NCBI RefSeq assembly: GCF_024346875.1
Contig: NZ_AP024871.1
Location: 1,550,001 to 1,614,000, forward strand
Direction: 5' to 3'
Length of the DNA stretch: 64,000 nucleotides
Origin: Vibrio gallicus
Lineage (GTDB): Bacteria; Pseudomonadota; Gammaproteobacteria; Enterobacterales; Vibrionaceae
In this document: positions 41,489 through 50,099 of the stretch, piece after piece
How the letters are laid out: each line of letters opens with the position of its first letter
Numbering within the stretch: position 1 is the first letter of the stretch
Notes under the pieces: generated by a model
Told to the model about the DNA's origin: nothing
The model's database searches: none
What the model saw: only the letters and a program-made list of their open reading frames with translations
Program-made: the position numbers and the translations under genes

Positions 41489-41606
41489 GTGACAATCCTA
41501 TAATTCAAATTTTCGCTAGATGATACCGACAAAGGCAGTACAAAGTGGTCAGCTTTCCCAGATATTTGTACAATCTCGGTTATTAGTCCTCAATTCTATG
41601 ATCTAA

Positions 41607-43619
41607 ATGAGCAAAATTAAATACGCACAACTGGAGTGGAACGAAACTGGCACCCCTATTTCGGAGCATTTTGACGATGTTTACTTCTCCAACCAAGACG
41701 GTTTGGCAGAGACACGTTACGTTTTCCTCACTCAAAACCATATCCCCACACGATGGCAAACCCATGCTGAGTCTCGCTTTGTCGTGGCCGAGACCGGGTT
41801 TGGCACTGGACTTAATTTCCTTGCGTTATGGCAAGAGTTTAATCAATTTAGACAAACGAACCCCGATGCCGCTTTAACGCAATTACATTTTATTAGTTTT
41901 GAAAAATTTCCTGTCACTCGCTCAGATCTAGAAAAAGCGCACCAAACCTGGCCTGAATTAGCCGAACTGGCTACGGAGCTACGCGCACAATACCCAGATG
42001 CGCTTCCTGAATGCCATCGTTTAATTTTGGCCGATGGCGCAATCACCCTTGACCTGTGGTTTGGTGATATTAAAGATTGCCTGCCAAAAGTACCCACCTA
42101 CAGCAACGGCATTGTCGATGCGTGGTTCTTAGATGGTTTCGCTCCCAGTAAAAACCCTGAGATGTGGAACCAAGACCTATTTAACGGCATGGCAAAGCTG
42201 GCTAAGCAAGATTGCAGCGTAGCGACTTTTACCGCGGCGGGTTTTGTTAGACGTGGGCTAATTGAAGCTGGTTTTGCGATGCAAAAAGTAAAAGGCTTCG
42301 GTATTAAGCGAGAAATGCTTGCCGGATGCATGGAACATAAGGCTCCTTTTTGCAATATATCGCCTATGTTCGCACGCGCCACTTCACCACAAAGGGCGCA
42401 CGACATCGCGATTATTGGCGGCGGAGTTGCCAGTGCGGCCTTAGCGCTTGCGCTACATCGAAGAGGCTCAAAGGTGACCGTCTATTGCAAAGACCAAAGC
42501 GCGGCGCAAGGTGCATCAGGGAATCAACAAGGCGCGCTATACCCGCTACTTACCCCGGAACTAGGCAATGTATCCAAGTTATTTGGTAATGGTTTCCTAT
42601 TCGCGAGACGATTTTATGACAATGCCTCTCAATCTATTGAGCTAGACCATGACTGGTGTGGCGTAACACAGTTGATGTGGCATGAAAAAGAAACCAAAAA
42701 ACTTAATAAGCTAATGCAAGGGCAGTTTCCCGATAGCTTGGTCAAACACCTAGATGCTGAGCAAACCGATCACGCTGTGGGATTAGGCTGTGGATTCGAA
42801 TCTTTATATTATCCGGCTGGCGGCTGGCTATCACCTCAGCAATGCACCCAAAACCTATTAGATAGCCTAGGGGTGCTACGTCATAGCCATATGGTGCAAG
42901 GCTTAACCCAACTTGAAAATGACAACTGGCAACTCTCGACGACTCAAGGTGTATTTGAACACCAGCTTGTTATTGTGGCTAATGGGCATAGCTTTGACCA
43001 ATTTAGTCAAACCGAGTCTCTGCCACTAGGTAAAGTCAAAGGCCAAGTAAGCCATATTCCAAGCAATGACACCCTAGGTCCACTAAAAAGTGTGCTGTGC
43101 TACGATGGCTACATGACTCCGAAAAATCAAAAGCAAAATACCCACTGCATTGGCGCAAGCTATGATACTAGCAACCTAAACACCGATTTCGACGTCAATG
43201 CGCAACAGCAAAATAGACAGAAATTAGTAGATTGTTTACCTAGTCAGCAATGGCCACTTGCTATCGATGTATCCGACAATCACTCGCGACAAGGGGTGCG
43301 TTGTGTATCACGCGATCATCTCCCATTTGTTGGCAATGTCGGTCAACTACCTGAAATAAAGCAAAGTTTCGCCAACCTCAGTAAAGGTGAAAAAGAGTTA
43401 GCTCAGCCATTATCACAATATCAGGGCTTATATTGTCTGTTAGGATTAGGCTCTCGTGGTCTAACTAGTGCACCACTGGTGGCAGAATTGTTAGCCTCAC
43501 AAATTCACCAGCACCCTCTTCCAGTATCAATAGAGATATTAGAAGCACTGCACCCAAGTCGGATGTGGGTCAGAAAACTTCGCAAGGGAAGACCCATCAC
43601 ATCACCTAACACGGTGTAA
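41607..43619 (+). CDS. mnmC: MnmC bifunctional tRNA wobble-uridine modification enzyme
   Basis: MnmC finishes mnm5s2U34 in tRNA. The 670-residue protein has an N-terminal methyltransferase domain (about residues 1-245; [35 protein letters not shown]) and a C-terminal FAD-dependent oxidoreductase ([17 protein letters not shown] from about 268) that removes the carboxymethyl group. Both halves are complete and length matches E. coli MnmC (668). It is divergent from fabB. Confidence 0.96.
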   Translation: MSKIKYAQLEWNETGTPISEHFDDVYFSNQDGLAETRYVFLTQNHIPTRWQTHAESRFVVAETGFGTGLNFLALWQEFNQFRQTNPDAALTQLHFISFEKFPVTRSDLEKAHQTWPELAELATELRAQYPDALPECHRLILADGAITLDLWFGDIKDCLPKVPTYSNGIVDAWFLDGFAPSKNPEMWNQDLFNGMAKLAKQDCSVATFTAAGFVRRGLIEAGFAMQKVKGFGIKREMLAGCMEHKAPFCNISPMFARATSPQRAHDIAIIGGGVASAALALALHRRGSKVTVYCKDQSAAQGASGNQQGALYPLLTPELGNVSKLFGNGFLFARRFYDNASQSIELDHDWCGVTQLMWHEKETKKLNKLMQGQFPDSLVKHLDAEQTDHAVGLGCGFESLYYPAGGWLSPQQCTQNLLDSLGVLRHSHMVQGLTQLENDNWQLSTTQGVFEHQLVIVANGHSFDQFSQTESLPLGKVKGQVSHIPSNDTLGPLKSVLCYDGYMTPKNQKQNTHCIGASYDTSNLNTDFDVNAQQQNRQKLVDCLPSQQWPLAIDVSDNHSRQGVRCVSRDHLPFVGNVGQLPEIKQSFANLSKGEKELAQPLSQYQGLYCLLGLGSRGLTSAPLVAELLASQIHQHPLPVSIEILEALHPSRMWVRKLRKGRPITSPNTV

Positions 43620-43634
43620 TTAATTGTTAAAGGT

Positions 43635-43663
43635 TTGGGGCGGAATATAATATGCCGCCCCAA
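43635..43663 (+). terminator. Probable terminator after mnmC
   Basis: A nine-base stem TTGGGGCGG / CCGCCCCAA encloses an 11-base A/T loop and ends in TTTAT. The T-run is short but the stem is strong; it may serve both convergent genes. Confidence 0.6.
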
Positions 43664-43686
43664 TTTATGCGGGTTAGCCGTAGCCT

Positions 43687-44220
43687 TTATGATTGAGTTA
43701 AGGAACTGGCAACTTGCACCAGCTTTTGCGCAAGTTCTGCTTCCTTAAACTGATTACTGTCTACATCAAACACATCATAAAAGCTCGGTATCGAAAGAGA
43801 TGCCTTCAGATCAGCGGCAAAGTATGGCGCTGAGTTCACGGCGGTATTCAATACATTTTGCGCGCCACCTGGCCCTGGTGATGTAGCAAGATACACAACG
43901 GGTTTATTTTGAAAAACATTGCGCTCAATACGAGTCGCCCAATCAAACAAGTTTTTATAGGCTGCAGTATAGGTTCCATTGTGCTCAGCAAAAGAAACCA
44001 CAATGGCATCCGCACGTCCCATTTTGGCTAACCAGCGCTGAGCGGCTTCCGACGTGCCTATCTCTTTTTCCATATCTTCACTAAATAGTGGTGATGTGAA
44101 ATCTTGTAGATCCAACACCTCAACATCGGCATCTGGCACCAGGTTTGCCGTATAAGCGGCGAGGGTTTTATTAATGGAGGTCGAACTGGTACTTGCACCA
44201 AAGGCAATAATCTTCATCAT
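43687..44220 (-). CDS. NAD(P)H-dependent FMN reductase family protein
   Basis: This 177-residue flavodoxin-like protein has the phosphate-binding GASTSSTSINK near the N-terminus, VSFAEHNGTYTAAYKNLFDW in the position of the P-E-Y-N flavin motif, and SPGPGGAQNV. The family includes quinone, azo-dye and chromate reductases; the substrate is unknown. It stands alone between mnmC (convergent) and a terminator after yfcL. Confidence 0.87.
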   Translation of the reverse strand: MMKIIAFGASTSSTSINKTLAAYTANLVPDADVEVLDLQDFTSPLFSEDMEKEIGTSEAAQRWLAKMGRADAIVVSFAEHNGTYTAAYKNLFDWATRIERNVFQNKPVVYLATSPGPGGAQNVLNTAVNSAPYFAADLKASLSIPSFYDVFDVDSNQFKEAELAQKLVQVASSLTQS

Positions 44221-44261
44221 GATATCCTTTCATTTACACTGAATTTTATATCTATCCATAA

Positions 44262-44300
44262 TAAAAAAGCCCTTAGGCAGATACCACCCAAGAGCTTTTA
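44262..44300 (-). terminator. Rho-independent terminator after yfcL
   Basis: On the minus strand AAAGCTCTTGGG pairs with CCTAAGGGCTTT (two G-U pairs) and is followed by a T-run. It is 29 bp past the yfcL stop codon. Confidence 0.75.
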
Positions 44301-44328
44301 ACAACTTGTTCGAATTTTTTGACCTTAA

Positions 44329-44595
44329 TTAAGATAGCATATGGGACAAGCTATCCCACATATCGCTCACTATCACTCTATCTGCTGGAGTCAATTCAGC
44401 CTGAGCAGCCTTAAGGCTTTGTTCAATCTTAAGCTTAAACTCGGCCACATCAAAAATCGCTTCACTTTCACAGTCAGCCGCAGCCAAAGAGATGTGTCCA
44501 CGTAAGTATCCCCCGGCAAAGAGTTCATCATCCGAAGCGGTCACAACCTGTTGGTCAATGTACTCAAGCAATTGTTCTTCTAGCTGTAAAATCAT
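44329..44595 (-). CDS. yfcL: YfcL family protein
   Basis: This 88-residue acidic cytoplasmic protein matches the YfcL family (GGYLRGHISLAAADCES; final MWDSLSHML). The function is unknown. It follows epmC by 3 bp, so the two are almost certainly cotranscribed, as in E. coli (yfcM-yfcL). Confidence 0.9.
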   Translation of the reverse strand: MILQLEEQLLEYIDQQVVTASDDELFAGGYLRGHISLAAADCESEAIFDVAEFKLKIEQSLKAAQAELTPADRVIVSDMWDSLSHMLS

Positions 44596-44598
44596 AAA

Positions 44599-45129
44599 TT
44601 AGATGGCCTTAAAATCTTGTTCTGTGAGAGGTGGCACGTCATAAAAATGCCTCAACGCATTAGACAGCATTTGTACGCGTTTTGGCAATCCTGATTGTAA
44701 GATCTTGATCACCTCTTGGCGAACCTTGGCGGTAAATGTAACGCGATCTGGCTCAAAATCGCCATTGAGGTTGTCGCAACTCACCTGAAAACGAAAACCC
44801 GCGCTACGCGCTAGAATCCATTCATACGCTTGAGGACGGATTTCAACACGCTCAAATTCGGACTGAGTTTGCTGATCTCGACCATCCGGTTCATACCAAT
44901 ATCCAAAATCCTCTAGCTCTCTTCGCTTGGGACCGGCGACGCACCAGTGAGCTATCTCATGTAACGCAGACGCATAATAGCCATGGGCAAAAATAATGCG
45001 GTGGCAGGCATAGGTTTGGTCAGCAGGAAGATAGATAGGCTCATCATCACCGCTTACAAGGCGAGTCTGATAGAGTTCAAAAAAAGTGGTGTCGAAGATA
45101 TCGATCAGGTGTTCTATTTTATGGGACAT
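44599..45129 (-). CDS. epmC: Elongation factor P hydroxylase EpmC (YfcM)
   Basis: EpmC hydroxylates the beta-lysylated lysine of EF-P. I start at MSHKIEHLID (ATG at 45127-45129, 176 residues), which aligns with E. coli YfcM; the frame is open 22 codons further without homology. The metal-binding HEIAHW lies in ASALHEIAHWCVAG, and SCDNLNGDFEPDRVTF is the family signature. Just upstream begins the inverted repeat that bounds the accessory island. Confidence 0.93.
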   Translation of the reverse strand: MSHKIEHLIDIFDTTFFELYQTRLVSGDDEPIYLPADQTYACHRIIFAHGYYASALHEIAHWCVAGPKRRELEDFGYWYEPDGRDQQTQSEFERVEIRPQAYEWILARSAGFRFQVSCDNLNGDFEPDRVTFTAKVRQEVIKILQSGLPKRVQMLSNALRHFYDVPPLTEQDFKAI

Positions 45130-45206
45130 AGATACAAGATAGCGGTAAATAATGCCCATATTGTGCTGACTTAGCTGAGCGCTGTCTAGCAGCATCGCAT
45201 AGATAT

Positions 45207-45275
45207 AAAAAAGGCGCGATAATCGTAGGCTGATAAGTTATTAAGGATCTGACATGCTCAGATCCTTTTTTTTGT
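45207..45275. repeat. Left terminal inverted repeat of the 45-50 kb island
   Basis: Bases 45207-45250 match the reverse complement of 50042-50085 at 43 of 44 positions. The similarity continues into a terminator hairpin on the plus strand: GGATCTGA / TCAGATCC, loop CATGC, then eight T. The hairpin points into the island. No target-site duplication is apparent outside the repeats. Confidence 0.92.
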
Positions 45276-45564
45276 ATATGTTTATCAGTAAGTTACAGTT
45301 GAAAGTTGCCATAAAAATAGTTCGGAGATGTGAATTAAACAATGTAAATCAGCGAGTTAACTATCTAACTTGAATTTTTTAATAGAAATGTTCTCGATAG
45401 CGCGGTCTAAGTTTAGGAAGGAACTAGCGAAATCTTTGGGTTCCATGATACCGAATTAGTTTTCATGCCTTCCTTTAGTTATTGTTTTTCCTGATTTTAT
45501 CTTGAATTCAATATATTCAACCCCATGTATACCTCGTATTGTTTGGTTTTCAGAGGAGAGTTAG
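45276..45564. other. Leader region upstream of the CBASS operon (289 bp)
   Basis: There is no coding sequence here. It contains nested inverted repeats: AGGAAGG (about 45415) pairs with CCTTCCT (about 45468), and an overlapping GGAAC pairs with GTTCC. It also holds the palindrome at 45502-45520. The promoter should be in the right half; no confident -35/-10 pair was assigned. Confidence 0.5.
45502..45520 (+). promoter_or_regulatory. Palindrome upstream of the CD-NTase gene (possible operator)
   Basis: TTGAAT and ATTCAA form an inverted repeat with a 7-base A/T spacer, 45 bp before the CD-NTase start. It is placed where a repressor could block the promoter, but no regulator gene is in the island. 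It is a motif observation only. Confidence 0.35.
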
Positions 45565-46557
45565 ATGGCGACGACAGTGAATGGTGCTTTCAATGAGCTC
45601 ATGTCAAATCATGTCAATCTTGATGCGGGACAAGTGAAAACTGCGCGTGTTAGTCGGAATTGGTTAATAGAGCAACTGAATGAACTCTCTGATGACAACA
45701 ACGACTTTCCAACCCTGTACAAAGAAGTGCATATGGGGTTTGGTTCTTTTGCTCGTTCAACCAAGAAGCGGGAACTCGATGATATCGACTACTTGCTTTG
45801 CATGAACGCTAAAGGGGTGACTTACGCTGATTACGGTGATGTTGTCTATATGCATGTCCCAGAAACCGCAGCACCTTTCAACAACCTTACACACCCTGAC
45901 AGCAATCTGTTGAACTCTGCCAGAGTGATAAATCGCTTTATTAAGCACTTGAATGATGTGCCACAGTATGAAAAAGCCGAAATCAAGAGAAACCAAGAGG
46001 CTGCAACTCTTCAACTACAGTCATATCCTTGGAACTTTGATATTGTTCCTTGTTTCTTAACCTCAGTAAACGAGCACGGTAAGTCATATTATTTGATACC
46101 AGATGGTCAAGGCCATTGGAAGAAGACAGACCCACGGATTGATAAGGAAAGAACAACGAGGGTCAATCAACTGCGTGATGGTCACGTACTTCAGGTTATT
46201 AGAGCTATGAAGTATTGGAACAAGCGTCCAACAATGGCTTCTATGGGGTCTTACCTGCTTGAAAATATGATATTAGATTACTATGAAAACCACTCGGCGA
46301 CACAATGGGTGGATTTAGAAGTTAAGCGTCTCTTAGCTCATATCCGAGACAATATTTTCAACAGTGTTAATGACCCAAAAGGGATACAAGGCAATATCAA
46401 CAATTTGACCCCAGAGCAAAAGAATTCCATCTATTTGCGTGCTTCTGAAGACTACGATAAGGCGGTTGAGGCTGTTGACAATGAGAGCAGCAACCCTGCT
46501 TATGCCATAAGTAAATGGATAAGTGTTTTTGGCGTTAACTTTCCAACTTATGGGTGA
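45565..46557 (+). CDS. CBASS CD-NTase (SMODS nucleotidyltransferase)
   Basis: This 330-residue enzyme should make a cyclic oligonucleotide second messenger on phage infection. The Pol-beta-type active site is intact: GFGSFARSTKK (G60-S61), then DDIDYLL with D73 and D75, and the third acidic residue D159 in WNFDIVPCF. A helical C-terminal half follows (VIRAMKYWNKRPTMASMGSYLLE). The ribosome-binding site AGAGGAGAG is strong. The stop codon is 3 bp before the effector ATG, a tight two-gene operon. No Cap2/Cap3 genes are present, so this is a minimal type I CBASS. The clade and product nucleotide cannot be told from sequence reading. Confidence 0.88.
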   Translation: MATTVNGAFNELMSNHVNLDAGQVKTARVSRNWLIEQLNELSDDNNDFPTLYKEVHMGFGSFARSTKKRELDDIDYLLCMNAKGVTYADYGDVVYMHVPETAAPFNNLTHPDSNLLNSARVINRFIKHLNDVPQYEKAEIKRNQEAATLQLQSYPWNFDIVPCFLTSVNEHGKSYYLIPDGQGHWKKTDPRIDKERTTRVNQLRDGHVLQVIRAMKYWNKRPTMASMGSYLLENMILDYYENHSATQWVDLEVKRLLAHIRDNIFNSVNDPKGIQGNINNLTPEQKNSIYLRASEDYDKAVEAVDNESSNPAYAISKWISVFGVNFPTYG

Positions 46558-46560
46558 TGT

Positions 46561-47469
46561 ATGAACGGAATCAATGTACGCCAAAACGAGCCAGAATCCA
46601 TTGATAAACTGGCTGCTCAAAAGCAAATTTACAGCGATGCTAAGGTGCTGCAAGGCTGTTATCTATTTCTGTCAGTGCCTGTGATTATGCTGCTAAACAT
46701 GTTGGTTAAGCCAGTGTTGATGAACGATGTTTTAGGGCTTGGTTGGAACAACGACTTAACAAACTTTATTGCCATATTTGCTCTGGCTCTAACTATCAGT
46801 GAATTGGCATGGCTAAAACCTACCATATCTAAGCTGAAGGAGAAGGCTGCAAAGATACAAGAAGACTTTGACTGCTATGTTTATGAACTTGAATGGAACG
46901 ACATCCTATGCTGTAACAAACCTAGCGGTACTGATGTAAGAGAGTTTTCGGACAAATATGTGTCGAAGGGCAAGTCTAGAGGTGCGTTTGATAATTGGTA
47001 CACTTCCGATGTGGAACAAGTGAGCAAGGTTAAAGGTATTCTCCTATGCCAAAATGAAAACCTAGGTTGGGATGTCATTCAGAGAGAAAAGTTTGTTAAG
47101 GCTATCATCTGGATTTCGGTCGTAAGTTTCATCTTGAGCTGCGGTGTTGCTATTTACTTAGCTTTCACAGTTAAGTCATTCATCCTCAATGCGGTGATTC
47201 CTAGCCTCCCTCTGATTTGCTATGCAATAACTAATTACTATGAAAATCGAGAAGCAATTGAGAGTAAAAAGCGGCTTAAGTCAGCAGCCAAGAAGGTTGA
47301 AGGAATGGGCGCTCCAACTATGAAGTACGCCCGAAACATTCAAAATCTGATTTTCCTAAACAGATCAACGAACAGTCTCATATTTGATTGGTATTACGAT
47401 TGGCATAAAAACACTAATCAAAGGGGAGTCAGCTACGCCACGGGGCAATTAGTAAAAAAGCTAATATAG
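46561..47469 (+). CDS. S-4TM CBASS effector (membrane-disrupting)
   Basis: This 302-residue protein has four transmembrane helices in two hairpins, at about residues 33-53, 67-84, 180-203 and 206-224, separated by a soluble region with EDFDCYVYELEWND and GAFDNWY. This is the layout of the SMODS-associated four-TM effector family. Its position right after a CD-NTase supports the role of binding the cyclic nucleotide and permeabilising the inner membrane, killing the infected cell. Its stop codon is 27 bp from that of the convergent exonuclease-DDE gene. Confidence 0.85.
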   Translation: MNGINVRQNEPESIDKLAAQKQIYSDAKVLQGCYLFLSVPVIMLLNMLVKPVLMNDVLGLGWNNDLTNFIAIFALALTISELAWLKPTISKLKEKAAKIQEDFDCYVYELEWNDILCCNKPSGTDVREFSDKYVSKGKSRGAFDNWYTSDVEQVSKVKGILLCQNENLGWDVIQREKFVKAIIWISVVSFILSCGVAIYLAFTVKSFILNAVIPSLPLICYAITNYYENREAIESKKRLKSAAKKVEGMGAPTMKYARNIQNLIFLNRSTNSLIFDWYYDWHKNTNQRGVSYATGQLVKKLI

Positions 47470-47496
47470 TAGCGTCAAAGTTCAGGGTGCTCCATT

Positions 47497-49869
47497 CTAA
47501 CTGGATTTTCGTATTGTTTCATGCACCGGACTGAAGTCTAGAATATCCCTGATTTTGTATTGTTTGTCTGCAAATCCTAGCTTCTGAGCTGGGGTGAGGG
47601 GTTTCCGGTAAACCCCTTTATTCTTGAGCTTCTTAGAATCGGTCATAACATAGTTGTTATATACCCTCAGAATTTCCAGTAACATGACACTCCACTGTGG
47701 ATTATAGGATGCGTAACCGTTCCACCTGTTACCATTTGTTGCCGATGTAATCGGGCGCTCTAATATATTAATTCTTCTGCGAATCATCTGGAAATAGTTA
47801 TCCACCCCTTGCGTTGACCCTTCAAACATGACGTTCGCGACCTCAAACGTCATTCCTCCTGCTAACCCAGCTAGAGGCTTAAGTTGAATGGAGTGTTGTG
47901 ATTTAGGGAATGGGTGAACCAGCCATTCTGACTTACTTGAACCTGATGAATGTAACTGATGTTCGATGGTTGCAGCCCAATAGTTCTGTGATAGCTCTCG
48001 CTGCTCCTTTAGTGATAGCTTGTCTTTACTTGAGCCCTTATAAGCCACTTCTTGTTCCAATAGTAGCTGCTCAGCCCAAGCTCGCTTATCCTGCATCTGA
48101 CTCGCGTTGTTTCGATCCGCTCGTATTAGTATTGGTAGCAGCTTTTCCTCCTGAATCAGCTCGCGCAAAACCAAACAGATCCCTAACTCAAATCCTTCAT
48201 CATCGTCAGCCATCAGGTAGATTGATCCCATGTGCTCATAGTAATTTTTCATGGCTTCAAGGTGAGCCATTAGTGAGAAAGTTTGTTGAACCAGTAACCC
48301 TTTATTGGGGGTCTTTAATGAAAGGTTATCCTTAACGTCATCACTCTGTATTTCGTTGTCAGCAAAAACATATTGGGCATACTTCCGCTTCCATTCCGGC
48401 TTTTCATTATCCCGACGCATTTTGTTGTCGCGACGAATAGACTCCCAATCGGACGTATGGTCGAAGTTAATGGTGCTCGCAAACACAAACCTACTCTCGT
48501 TGTCTACGGTGCTCGTATTTACAAGCTTTGTTGGTCGGGCATCCTCCCTGTCTATCCAGTTTACCAAGTAGTGCTGTCTATCCATGCTCACGATAAACTC
48601 TTTTTTATTGATGATGCTTATGTTGTTCTGGATATGCCATTGGTCAAACTCGATACATTGTTTATAAAAGAACTCTATTTTTTGGTAAATCAGAGCCATA
48701 GAGATACCCAGTTGTTCAGATAAGCGATTAAAGATCCCTTTGTTAACCAAACCGCTAAACAACGCTTCGTTGACATCAATACGCTTTTGCCCGTACTGCC
48801 CGTTTAACGGGAGATTGAACTGATTTTTACAGGCATTGCACTCAATCCTCTGTGCTGCCAGATGTTCTTGCCCTTTAAAAGTAGAGTAGTTCAATCCCCG
48901 TAGAGTATATCGGGATGGTTTCTTAAGGAAATCTACACCGGAGTTCCTACAGGGGCGTTTACGCCTCCTTGAATTTTTTAATCCCTTGTCAGGGCATGGG
49001 CGGGGAGCAGTGCTATAAAGAGATCGTATACGAATTGACTCTAAGACAAAGGCTCTGTTGTTGACCAGCTTGGTGCTTGACCCGCACAGCTTACAGGTTA
49101 AAGACTTTCCGTTTCTACTGTTGGTAAACTTGTAGTCATTACCCAACCCCCGCTTAGGCTCACCTGTCTTCTTCCTTGTCGGGTTTAAAGCTGGCACACC
49201 ATAGTTGCTACAGTTGGGGTTTTTACAGTGATTCAACTGAATCAGCTCACTACTTTCAGGATGGTTATAAGCTCTTGGGATTGGTAGAGACTCTTTCTGG
49301 TTGCGCTCGTTCTGGTGAGGGGTTCGGTCTAAAGGGCGTTCGTTACTATGATGTAGCTCGATATACAGCGATGCGGCCAGCTCAGCATCAATAGCCGCTC
49401 CATGGACTTTTCGTTGACTGATGTCGATACCATATCTAATACAGGCAGAGTCGAGCTTTATCCACTTTCCGCTATTTTCTTTCGTTGCAAAATCCAGCAT
49501 TAAGCACGAAGACTCAAAGTCTCGGCTGAAAACCACATCGAATCCACACCGATCATACTCAGCCTGTAGAAACGACATGTCGAAGTCTCTGTTGTAAAAA
49601 GAAAGTTCAGCACCATCAATGAACTTGAAGAACTTTTCTGCGATATCGGAGAACTTAGGTTGCCGTGAGAGAAACTCATCAGTCAACCGATGAACTTTGA
49701 GAGCTTTAGGTGTGCTTTTTTTACCTTCAGGGTTGATATAGGTGTTGAATACATTACCCGTAGGCTTACCGTCGACAATTTCAACGCCAGCTAAGTTAAT
49801 CACACGGTGCCCTCCTTTCATTGGTGAAAGCCCCGTTGTTTCGGTATCAATCACAACAACCCTGTGCAT
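47497..49869 (-). CDS. DnaQ exonuclease - zinc ribbon - HTH - DDE-like fusion protein
   Basis: The 790-residue protein joins four recognisable parts. Residues 1-175 are a DEDDh exonuclease: VIDTETTGL (D8, E10), NRDFDMSF (D97) and HGAAIDAEL (H156, D161). Residues 212-350 hold CxnC pairs resembling zinc ribbons (C215/C220, C259/C262, C344/C347) with a basic RRRKR segment. Residues 372-405 look like a helix-turn-helix (GIFNRLSEQLGISMALIYQKI). Residues 425-700 resemble a DDE transposase core, with D430 (SMDRQH), D555-557 (MADDDEG) and E683 (FEGSTQGVDNYFQMIRRR). It is intact, lies inside the inverted repeats and converges on the CBASS operon. I do not recognise this combination as a named family; mobility enzyme and defence nuclease are both possible. 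Confidence 0.72.
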   Translation of the reverse strand: MHRVVVIDTETTGLSPMKGGHRVINLAGVEIVDGKPTGNVFNTYINPEGKKSTPKALKVHRLTDEFLSRQPKFSDIAEKFFKFIDGAELSFYNRDFDMSFLQAEYDRCGFDVVFSRDFESSCLMLDFATKENSGKWIKLDSACIRYGIDISQRKVHGAAIDAELAASLYIELHHSNERPLDRTPHQNERNQKESLPIPRAYNHPESSELIQLNHCKNPNCSNYGVPALNPTRKKTGEPKRGLGNDYKFTNSRNGKSLTCKLCGSSTKLVNNRAFVLESIRIRSLYSTAPRPCPDKGLKNSRRRKRPCRNSGVDFLKKPSRYTLRGLNYSTFKGQEHLAAQRIECNACKNQFNLPLNGQYGQKRIDVNEALFSGLVNKGIFNRLSEQLGISMALIYQKIEFFYKQCIEFDQWHIQNNISIINKKEFIVSMDRQHYLVNWIDREDARPTKLVNTSTVDNESRFVFASTINFDHTSDWESIRRDNKMRRDNEKPEWKRKYAQYVFADNEIQSDDVKDNLSLKTPNKGLLVQQTFSLMAHLEAMKNYYEHMGSIYLMADDDEGFELGICLVLRELIQEEKLLPILIRADRNNASQMQDKRAWAEQLLLEQEVAYKGSSKDKLSLKEQRELSQNYWAATIEHQLHSSGSSKSEWLVHPFPKSQHSIQLKPLAGLAGGMTFEVANVMFEGSTQGVDNYFQMIRRRINILERPITSATNGNRWNGYASYNPQWSVMLLEILRVYNNYVMTDSKKLKNKGVYRKPLTPAQKLGFADKQYKIRDILDFSPVHETIRKSS

Positions 49870-50016
49870 ACTGTCTCCAACTTGCTACATACTGTATTCC
49901 AATGATAAATCAAAAATTACAGTTAGCAACATAACACCATGTATTTTAAGGGTTATTTTATATCTTTGAACTATATTTTAATGATAACGTGCATCTATGT
50001 TATTGAATATAAAGGA

Positions 50017-50085
50017 TATAAAAAAAGGATCTCGTCAATTGAGATCCTTAATAACTTATCAGCCTACGATAATCGCGCCTTTTTT
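50017..50085. repeat. Right terminal inverted repeat and aroC terminator
   Basis: Bases 50042-50085 are the inverted counterpart of 45207-45250 (one mismatch, at the centre of CGATWATCG). On the minus strand it runs on into GGATCTC / GAGATCC with loop AATTGAC and seven T, a strong terminator for aroC, whose stop codon is 15 bp before the repeat. The hairpin stem differs from the left copy by paired changes (GA/TC versus C/G) that keep base pairing. Confidence 0.92.
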
Positions 50086-50099
50086 AAACTGCCATTATA

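Larger units (their letters stand above)
45207..50085. mobile_element. Putative mobile defence island between epmC and aroC
   Basis: This 4.9-kb unit is bounded by near-perfect 44-bp inverted repeats and contains a complete CBASS operon and a DDE-like protein. In E. coli the epmC-aroC interval carries unrelated genes (yfcA, mepA), so this is a variable site. The right repeat now forms the aroC terminator. No target-site duplication was found, so transposition is inferred only from the repeats and the DDE-like gene. Confidence 0.6.

Noticed and set aside
41543..41556. FadR-like half site upstream of fabB
   Set aside because: Only TGGTCAG matches; the second half is absent. It is mentioned under fabB but not called as an operator.
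47910..48723. Plus-strand ORFs antisense to the exonuclease-DDE gene
   Set aside because: They mirror an intact, motif-bearing minus-strand gene and show no recognisable domains.
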